From: Ochrobactrum quorumnocens
GTDB taxonomy: Bacteria > Pseudomonadota > Alphaproteobacteria > Rhizobiales > Rhizobiaceae
NCBI RefSeq assembly: GCF_002278035.1
Contig: NZ_CP022604.1
Span: forward strand, 2,031,501 to 2,095,500
DNA: 64,000 nucleotides
Reading direction: 5' to 3'
Positions 58,546 through 64,000 of the stretch are shown one piece after another. Position numbers and translations under genes: made by a program. Within the stretch, counting starts at the first letter, position 1, and each line of letters starts with the position of its first letter. The notes below the pieces were generated by a model, which was not told the DNA's origin, ran no database searches, and saw only the letters and a program-made list of their open reading frames with translations.

Positions 58546-59472
58546 ATGAAACAGACGGACAACCAAACCGACATCGGCACGTTGCGTGCCTTCAACCGTA
58601 CCTACACCCGCCGCCTCGGCTTGCTGAATGCACATCTCGACAACAGCCCGTTCACGCTGACCGAAGCGCGCATTCTCTATGAGATCGCGCACCGCCCGGC
58701 GCCTACAGCGGCGGACATCATGCGCGCTCTCGATCTCGACCGTGGCCAACTCAGCAGGACGCTCAAGCGCTTCTCCGAACGTGGATTGATCGAAACATCG
58801 CAGCATCCCGAAGGCGGGCGCAGCCGTCCGATACAACTGACGGAGATGGGACGGAGAACATTTGCAGCATTAGAACGAAACACCTGCGAGGCCGTGGGCG
58901 AACTGCTCGATGAATTGCGACCGGATCAGCGCAAGGACCTGCTGACGGCGGCAGGAACGATCACGCGCTTATTCGACAAACAAGAGCGTGCTGAAGTGCA
59001 GCTGCGCAACTTGCGTCCTGGCGATCTGGGTTGGATCATCCATCGGCAGGCTGTGCTCTATACGGATGAATACGGTTGGAACAGCGACTACGAGGCACTC
59101 GTCTCCCGTATCATAGCCGATTTCATGGAATCCTTCGATCCAGACCACGATGCCGCGTGGGTGGCCGAAAACGATGGACGCATCGTGGGATCGGTATTTC
59201 TGGTACGAGGCGACAGACCGAAACTGGGCAAGCTACGCCTGCTCTATGTAGAACCGGAGACGCGAGGCTCTGGCGTAGGCGCCAAGCTTGTGAACACTTG
59301 TATTGAACATGCGCGCAAGGTCGGCGATGACCGCCTCACACTATGGACGAACGATATATTGAAGGCAGCCCGGCGTCTTTATGAACGAGCTGGTTTCCGA
59401 CTTATCGACGAAAAGCCACACCATTCTTTCGGTGCAGATCTCATTGGCCAGACATGGGAGCTGGATCTCTAA
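58546..59472 (+). CDS. Fused MarR regulator and GNAT acetyltransferase
   Basis: A 308-residue single-frame fusion. Residues 1-145 are a MarR winged helix (LTEARILYEIAHRPAPTAADIMRALDLDRGQLSRTLKRFSERGLIETSQHPEGGRSRPIQLTEMGRRTF). Residues about 150-305 are a GNAT domain: NLRPGDLGWIIHRQAVLYTDEYGW, VAENDGRIVGSVFLVRGDRPKLGKLRLLYVEPETRGSGVGAKLVNTCIEHAR (the R-G-S-G-V-G acetyl-CoA loop) and LWTNDILKAARRLYERAGFRLIDEKPHHSFG. AGAGGC precedes the ATG. It is likely autoregulated through the twin palindromes. Acceptor substrate unknown. Confidence 0.92.
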   Translation: MKQTDNQTDIGTLRAFNRTYTRRLGLLNAHLDNSPFTLTEARILYEIAHRPAPTAADIMRALDLDRGQLSRTLKRFSERGLIETSQHPEGGRSRPIQLTEMGRRTFAALERNTCEAVGELLDELRPDQRKDLLTAAGTITRLFDKQERAEVQLRNLRPGDLGWIIHRQAVLYTDEYGWNSDYEALVSRIIADFMESFDPDHDAAWVAENDGRIVGSVFLVRGDRPKLGKLRLLYVEPETRGSGVGAKLVNTCIEHARKVGDDRLTLWTNDILKAARRLYERAGFRLIDEKPHHSFGADLIGQTWELDL

Positions 59473-59473
59473 A

Positions 59474-59690
59474 GCATGTCGCAGTTAAATGGATTCATTT
59501 AACGTTCGCGAACATGCGACAATCAAAAGAATCTAGAGCGAGCACCATGGGTGCGATTAAACGCGACACGCTCTACAGCATAAATCCTTAAACTTGAATC
59601 AGTTTAAGGTAAAACTATGCTGTAAATATAAAGTGTTAGAGCGACCTTTGTGCGCCCAAGAGGGCGCACGGCGCTCTAGAACGCATCCGG
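59474..59690. repeat. Three-part mosaic of palindromic repeats before rpsP
   Basis: Module 1: GCATGTCGC (59474) inverted against GCGAACATGC (59508-59517). Module 2: AAAAGAATCTAGAGCG (59525-59540), shared with position 32-47, then GAGCACCATGGGTGC. Module 3: TAGAGCG and GGCGCTCTA enclosing TGTGCGCCC-AAGAG-GGCGCAC (59637-59679). No coding capacity with normal composition. Confidence 0.7.
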
Positions 59691-59772
59691 CCTCTTTGGG
59701 CAATCCTGTGGCAGCACATAAAAAAAGCGGCAGATTGCTCCGCCGCTTTTTCCAATCGCGAATTGCGAAAAA
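59691..59772. terminator. Terminator of rpsP (minus strand)
   Basis: AAAAAGCGGC-AGATTGCTCC-GCCGCTTTTT at 59722-59751; on the minus strand a T-run follows. It closes the ffh-chorismate mutase-rpsP transcript. The remaining bases up to the rpsP stop show no other feature. Confidence 0.8.
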
Positions 59773-60189
59773 TTATTCGCTTGCAGCTTCTTCAGCAGGA
59801 GCGGCAGCTGCTGCGGCCGCAGCTTCAGCAGCAGCGGCAGCCTTGGCTGCTGCATCTTCTTCAGCCTGCTTGGCGAGAGCGAGACGCTCCTGAGCCTTCT
59901 TGCCTGGCTCACCCTTGGTCAGGTTGCTGCGTTCTGGGCGCTTTGCAAGACCAGCCTGATCGAGGAAGCGAAGAACGCGGTCGGTTGGCTGTGCGCCCTG
60001 CGAAATCCAATGCTGGATGCGGTCGCCATCGAGCTTTACGCGTTCAGCGTCCTTGGCAAGCATTGGGTTCCATGCACCAACGGTTTCGATGAAACGGCCG
60101 TCGCGTGGAGCGCGAGCATCAGCAACAACGATGTGGTAGTAAGGACGCTTCTTGGAGCCAGCGCGGGCGAGACGGATCTTAAGAGCCAT
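59773..60189 (-). CDS. rpsP: Ribosomal protein S16
   Basis: A 138-residue 30S protein; the common form has about 80-90 residues. The core [43 protein letters not shown] is unmistakable. After about residue 85 comes a Lys/Glu linker ([21 protein letters not shown]) and an Ala-rich, Glu-containing tail ending EEAASE. Such tails are known in rhizobial S16. It is the last gene of the ffh-chorismate mutase-rpsP unit, 158 bases after the mutase. No rimM or trmD follows. Confidence 0.97.
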   Translation of the reverse strand: MALKIRLARAGSKKRPYYHIVVADARAPRDGRFIETVGAWNPMLAKDAERVKLDGDRIQHWISQGAQPTDRVLRFLDQAGLAKRPERSNLTKGEPGKKAQERLALAKQAEEDAAAKAAAAAEAAAAAAAAPAEEAASE

Positions 60190-60245
60190 TTTTTCTTTCC
60201 TTTAGACAAAAGTTCTACCCTGACGGGCAATTGGTTAATCCGGTA

Positions 60246-60342
60246 GAGCATTTCCAGCAAAAGTGCGAAGCGGTTTTGCGTCGGATAATGCGTAAATTAA
60301 ACAAACAGAGTGGTTTCATTTTCACTGAAACCGCTCTGTTCG
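60246..60342. repeat. Two-module repeat with hairpin, between chorismate mutase gene and rpsP
   Basis: Module one GCATTTCCAGCAAAAGTGCGAAGCGGTTTTGCGTCGGATAATGCG (60248-60291) differs from the copy at 37298 by one base in this stretch. Module two is an inverted repeat, ACAGAGTGGTTTCA (60305-60318) and TGAAACCGCTCTGT (60326-60339), 14 pairs with one G-T. Confidence 0.8.
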
Positions 60343-60347
60343 GTTAT

Positions 60348-60659
60348 TCAGTTTCCGCTGTGGTTGGCAGCGGCATGCTCATGGTGCCGAATGACTTCCT
60401 TCACGATAAAGTTCAGGAATTTTTCGGCAAAATCTGGGTCGAGATGGGCATCAACAGCGAGGCCACGAAGGCGCTCGACCTGACGCTTCTCACGAGCCGG
60501 GTCAGCAGCAGCAAGGCCGCGCTCGGCTTTCAAGACACCTACAGCCTTGGTGCAGCGAAACCGCTCCGCAAGCATGTGGATGAGTGCTGCATCGATATTA
60601 TCGATGGACGCGCGCAAGGACAGAAGTTCAGCGGGTACGGTGTTCTGTTCGTCGGCCAT
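60348..60659 (-). CDS. Chorismate mutase (AroQ class)
   Basis: A 103-residue all-helical chorismate mutase that makes prephenate for Phe and Tyr. Typical elements: LSLRASIDNIDAALIHMLAERFRCTKAVGVLKAERGLAAADPAREKRQVERLRGLAVDAHLDPDFAEKFLNFIVKEVIRHHE; the helix-1 Arg, the Lys in KAVGVLK and the Arg/Glu in DPAREKRQ correspond to AroQ active-site positions. Stand-alone domain. It begins about five bases after the ffh stop (ATG 60659); a GTG at 60668 overlapping ffh is also possible. Coupling to ffh is unusual functionally. Confidence 0.92.
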   Translation of the reverse strand: MADEQNTVPAELLSLRASIDNIDAALIHMLAERFRCTKAVGVLKAERGLAAADPAREKRQVERLRGLAVDAHLDPDFAEKFLNFIVKEVIRHHEHAAANHSGN

Positions 60660-60664
60660 GATAC

Positions 60665-62212
60665 TCACTTCTTCTTAGGTAGCCCGGGGAGACCACCACC
60701 AAGACCAGGAAGCTTAGGTCCACCTAAACCGGGCAATCCTGGAAGACCGCCGCCTTTGGTTAGACCAGCTGCTTCCGCCTGTTTGGCCAGCGCTTCGAGC
60801 TGCTTGGGATCCATCTTGGAGAGATCAGGCATGCCACCCATACCACCACCAAGACCACCAAGCCCCATCTTGCCAGCCAGGCCGCCCATCATCTGCTTCA
60901 TCATTCCGCCCTTGCCCTTGCCCATGACTTTCATCATGTCGGCCATCTGTCGGTGCATCTTGAGAAGCTTGTTGATGTCGGCAGCATTCGTGCCTGAACC
61001 TTTGGCGATGCGCTGCTTGCGGCTATGCTTGAGAAGGTCTGGATTGGCGCGTTCGGCTTTGGTCATCGAACCGATGATTGCGATCTGACGATCAAATACC
61101 TTGTCGTCAAGACCGGCTGCCGCCGCCTTGTCCTTCATTCCGCCCATGCCGGGCATCATACCCATGATGCTGCCCATGCCACCGAGCTTTTTCATCTGGC
61201 CAAGCTGGTCAGCAAGATCATTAAGATCAAACTTGCCCGACTGCATCTTCTTGGCCATCGCTGCAGCTTTTTCCGCATCGATGTTTTCGGCAGCTTTTTC
61301 GACGAGCGAAACAATGTCGCCCATGCCGAGAATACGGTCGGCAATACGCTTGGGATAGAACTCCTCAAGCGCATCCATCTTTTCGCCGGTGGCGATCAGC
61401 TTGATCGGCTTGCCAGTAATGGCACGCATCGAAAGTGCTGCGCCGCCACGGCCATCACCATCCATACGGGTCAGAACGATACCGGTAATGCCAACGCGCT
61501 CATCAAAGTTGCGTGCCAGATTGACGGCGTCCTGACCAGTGAGGCTATCGGCTACGAGCAGAATTTCATGCGGATTGGCGGCTTTGCGGATATCCGCCAT
61601 TTCCACCATCAGCGGCTCGTCGATATGCGTACGGCCTGCGGTATCTAGGATGACCACATCATGACCGCCAAGTTTCGCAGCCTGAACGGCGCGCTTGGCA
61701 ATCTCGACGGGCGACTGACCAGCAATGATCGGCAGTGTATCAACAGACGTCTGAATGCCGAGCTGACGGAGCTGTTCCTGCGCTGCCGGACGACGCGTAT
61801 CAAGCGACGCCATCAGCACCTTCTTGCGCTGACGCTCCGTGAGGCGCTTGGAAAGCTTACCGGTGGTGGTCGTCTTACCCGAACCCTGCAAACCAACCAT
61901 CATAATGACGACAGGTGCAGGCGCATTCAGATCAACCGTGACACCTTCAGTGCCCAGCATTTCGATAAGCTCGTCGTGGACGATCTTGACGACCATCTGA
62001 CCGGGCTTGATGCTCTTGAGGATTTCTGCACCGACAGCCTTTTCGCGGACCTTGTCAGTGAACGAACGAACCACTTCCAGCGAGACATCGGCTTCAATCA
62101 GCGCACGACGCACTTCGCGCAGCGCAGCCGTCACGTCGCTTTCAGAGAGAGCGCCGCGTCCGGTCAAGCCGTTCAGAATGGAGCCAAGACGCTCCTGAAG
62201 TGATTCAAACAT
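60665..62212 (-). CDS. ffh: Signal recognition particle protein Ffh
   Basis: The 515-residue SRP GTPase that brings ribosomes with nascent membrane proteins to the membrane. N domain (MFESLQERLGSILNGLTGRGALSESDV), G domain with GLQGSGKTTTTGKLSKRL (G1), LDTAGRTHIDEPLM (G3), TRMDGDGRGGAALS (G4), and the Met-rich M domain (LGQMKKLGGMGSIMGMMPGMGG). The C terminus is extended by a Gly/Leu/Pro-rich tail ending LPKKK. Start MFESLQ is standard. Confidence 0.98.
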   Translation of the reverse strand: MFESLQERLGSILNGLTGRGALSESDVTAALREVRRALIEADVSLEVVRSFTDKVREKAVGAEILKSIKPGQMVVKIVHDELIEMLGTEGVTVDLNAPAPVVIMMVGLQGSGKTTTTGKLSKRLTERQRKKVLMASLDTRRPAAQEQLRQLGIQTSVDTLPIIAGQSPVEIAKRAVQAAKLGGHDVVILDTAGRTHIDEPLMVEMADIRKAANPHEILLVADSLTGQDAVNLARNFDERVGITGIVLTRMDGDGRGGAALSMRAITGKPIKLIATGEKMDALEEFYPKRIADRILGMGDIVSLVEKAAENIDAEKAAAMAKKMQSGKFDLNDLADQLGQMKKLGGMGSIMGMMPGMGGMKDKAAAAGLDDKVFDRQIAIIGSMTKAERANPDLLKHSRKQRIAKGSGTNAADINKLLKMHRQMADMMKVMGKGKGGMMKQMMGGLAGKMGLGGLGGGMGGMPDLSKMDPKQLEALAKQAEAAGLTKGGGLPGLPGLGGPKLPGLGGGLPGLPKKK

Positions 62213-62519
62213 CGAATTTCCTTTTAATCCGAGAGGAGGCTTAATGCTTCATCAGGGATAGATCGTCCCACATATCTGCCAGTTCAAGAAGCAGCCCAGT
62301 TATAAAACCAATCAAAGAGGTACAGCACCCGAGGGCGCATCGCGCTGTCGGATGTGGACCTCCGGGATCGTTTTATACCACAATGGGTCCCGGTCGGCGG
62401 CTCGCGTTCTGAAGATCGCGGATAGATTGGGGTAGGCTCTAAGGCGATAAACCTGCAATGTCAAGCAAAAGGCGGGAAGCGGCCCTGTACAATGTAGCAC
62501 AGAGCCGCTTGCTCGAGCG
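62213..62519. other. Intergenic region between ffh and lactate permease gene
   Basis: About 300 bases. It must hold the ffh promoter (minus strand, near 62230-62340) and, near 62477-62511, an imperfect inverted repeat AAGCGGC...GCCGCTT that can terminate the lactate permease transcript. A short open frame at 62312-62566 overlaps the permease and lacks coding character. I see no SRP RNA or tRNA. Confidence 0.55.
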
Positions 62520-64000
62520 TTATTGTGCAACTGCTCCGACAAGTGGATCGCCGATGCCCAGCACATAGAAGCCGATTAACAACAACGTGCCTGCCAGCGT
62601 CACATAATAGATCGTCGGAATGATGGTCATGCGCATCGTCAAGCCTTCGCGGCCCAATAATCCGACCGTTGCAGAAGCAGCAACGACATTATGAATAGCG
62701 ATCATATTGCCCGCCGCAGCACCAACCGACTGTCCTGCAACCATCAAAGCCCCGGATATTCCCAGCCCTTCCGCAACACCGTACTGGAACTGACTCAGCA
62801 TGAGATTGGAAACAGTATTGGAACCTGCAAGAAACGCGCCGAGAGCACCGACGGATGGAGCGAAGAATGGATAGATATTGCCGACCTCGACAGCCACCCA
62901 ATCCGCAACCATCAGCGGCATACTTACCAACTCCTTTGAATTGACGCCTGAATTGATCATCACTCGAACCATTGGGACGGTGAAGAGCAGCACAAAGCCA
63001 GCGCCGAGCAACGTCTTTGTACTCTCCCCAAACGCCTTGGATAGTTGTGTTACAGACATGCGGTGAATGAAGAACGTGATCAGGCAGACAATGACGAGCA
63101 GCCCTCCAGGTAGGAACAAGGGCGCAAAGTCACCGCTTATTCCGGTTTCCCCCATGATATTGGTTGCAGCGAAAGTCACCGACTTCAATGCACTGCCAAC
63201 AGCAGGGAATGTACGGCTTATCACAAGGAACAGCGCCAGAAGTATGTAGGGCGTCCAGGCAAGTCCCAACGATATTTTCCGTGATGTCAGCTCATCGAGT
63301 TTCATCTCGACGCTGCCCATCCAGCCTTCCGGCCATTCAGACGCTGGCGCAAAATCCCACGTGTCTTTTGGCATCAGAAATCCGGCACGTGCTGCAAGCG
63401 TGGCGAAAGCCAGACCGACCAGACCGCCGATCATTGACGGAAATTCCGCACCCAGAAACACCGCGCTTAGAGCGTAAGGTATTGTGAATGAAATGGCTGC
63501 GAAGAGCGCGAAAGGCAGAATGGCCAGCCCCTCTGTCCACGACCGGTTGCGCCCGAAGAAACGCGTCATGATAAGAACAAGAAAGAGCGGAATTAAAGTG
63601 CCACAAATTGCATGCAGAATGGCTACTTCCGACGTGATGACGTGAAAGAAGTATTCCCAGCTTGAACCAGCGCCCTGAAGTTGCCCCGTCAATGCCTCGC
63701 GATTGAGGCCCGACTGAACGCCCACAATGAGAGGAGTTCCAACCGCTCCAAATGAAACGGGCGTCGATTGAATAATGAGACCGAATGTGACGGCGGCAAG
63801 CGCTGGGAAGCCAACGGCAACCATCAATGGAGCGACAACAGCCGCAGGCGTTCCAAAGCCAGACGCCCCTTCAATGAAGGAACCGAAAAGCCACGCAATC
63901 AGAAACACCTGAATGCGTCGATCGGGACTAATTTGTGCGAAACCAGACCGGATCGCAGAAATGCCGCCCGAATGCTTCAGTGTGTTAAGCAGCAGGATCG
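62520..64000 (-). CDS. lldP: L-lactate permease (partial, 5' end outside window)
   Basis: A 3'-complete fragment of about 490 codons; the frame stays open to the window edge, so the start lies beyond 64000. LctP-family marks: [55 protein letters not shown], and the C-terminal [51 protein letters not shown]. Twelve or more helices in the full protein. It imports lactate or glycolate with protons. Upstream residues before 63908 ([11 protein letters not shown]) continue the family sequence, so the GTG at 63908 is internal. Confidence 0.93.
   Translation of the reverse strand, partial: ILLLNTLKHSGGISAIRSGFAQISPDRRIQVFLIAWLFGSFIEGASGFGTPAAVVAPLMVAVGFPALAAVTFGLIIQSTPVSFGAVGTPLIVGVQSGLNREALTGQLQGAGSSWEYFFHVITSEVAILHAICGTLIPLFLVLIMTRFFGRNRSWTEGLAILPFALFAAISFTIPYALSAVFLGAEFPSMIGGLVGLAFATLAARAGFLMPKDTWDFAPASEWPEGWMGSVEMKLDELTSRKISLGLAWTPYILLALFLVISRTFPAVGSALKSVTFAATNIMGETGISGDFAPLFLPGGLLVIVCLITFFIHRMSVTQLSKAFGESTKTLLGAGFVLLFTVPMVRVMINSGVNSKELVSMPLMVADWVAVEVGNIYPFFAPSVGALGAFLAGSNTVSNLMLSQFQYGVAEGLGISGALMVAGQSVGAAAGNMIAIHNVVAASATVGLLGREGLTMRMTIIPTIYYVTLAGTLLLIGFYVLGIGDPLVGAVAQ

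Noticed and set aside
59594..59893. Short frame across the repeat mosaic and rpsP
   Set aside because: Low-complexity Ala/Ser product read from the reverse of the S16 tail.
62213..62519. An SRP RNA gene next to ffh
   Set aside because: I looked for the conserved GGAAGG-type tip of the SRP hairpin on both strands and did not see it.
62312..62566. 84-codon frame between ffh and the lactate permease gene
   Set aside because: Overlaps the 3' end of the permease gene and has no coding character.

Overview
The window is a chromosomal segment of an alphaproteobacterium of the order Rhizobiales, most likely Brucella/Ochrobactrum (family Brucellaceae). The reasons are protein content and style: an Ala/Lys-rich N-terminal extension on ATP synthase beta, an Ala-rich tail on S16, a 1.6k-residue NAD-glutamate dehydrogenase, a hydroxyproline epimerase of the Brucella PrpA type, a split ATP synthase locus (F1 genes only, priA upstream), Usg and DUF1674 proteins, and many copies of the intergenic palindromes built around CCGAAAAGTG...TTTTCGG that are typical of rhizobia. 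Genus is inferred; no rRNA gene is present. Nothing looks like a phage, plasmid, IS element or CRISPR array; gene density is high and housekeeping functions dominate.

Layout. 0.1-6.3 kb: a divergent HxlR regulator/MFS exporter pair, ispG (isoprenoid synthesis), a 3-hydroxybutyrate dehydrogenase, and a DeoR-regulator/MFS operon. 6.4-9.9 kb: pyruvate carboxylase. 10.1-17.6 kb: a branched-chain amino-acid (LIV-type) ABC transport locus with two tandem substrate-binding proteins and a livH-livM-livG-livF-small membrane protein operon. 17.9-21.1 kb: hydroxyproline epimerase, a D-amino-acid oxidoreductase and a GntR regulator, together a probable hydroxyproline catabolism unit. 21.1-27.3 kb: a small exported protein, a MarR regulator, and atpHAGDC (F1 part of ATP synthase). 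27.5-36.8 kb: two small membrane proteins, priA, a transaldolase, an AAA ATPase, leuS-lptE, and a YggS-type PLP protein. 36.7-46.7 kb: FUSC-like membrane protein, usg, acsA, DUF1674, htpX, rsmB-type methyltransferase, heparinase-like protein and purH (the last pair of a cell-envelope/purine group). 47.1-55.8 kb: glpK-glpF, a UMF1-type MFS protein and NAD-glutamate dehydrogenase. 56-64 kb: lemA-TPM-TPM operon, a MarR-GNAT fusion, ffh-chorismate mutase-rpsP, and an L-lactate permease cut by the window end.

How the parts fit: the central-carbon genes (pyc, acsA, glpKF, gdh, lactate permease, 3-hydroxybutyrate dehydrogenase) and the amino-acid uptake and hydroxyproline genes describe a heterotroph living on organic acids, glycerol, acetate and amino acids. 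The most informative non-gene signals are cis-acting: exact palindromes upstream of the HxlR, GntR, MarR-GNAT and LIV loci, a phased three-copy direct repeat upstream of the DeoR gene, and several families of short mosaic repeats, two of which lie inside the atp operon and two of which share a hairpin with compensatory base changes. I found no convincing entirely new multi-gene system; the best leads are the LivG C-terminal fusion, the covarying repeat hairpin, and the atp-operon repeats.
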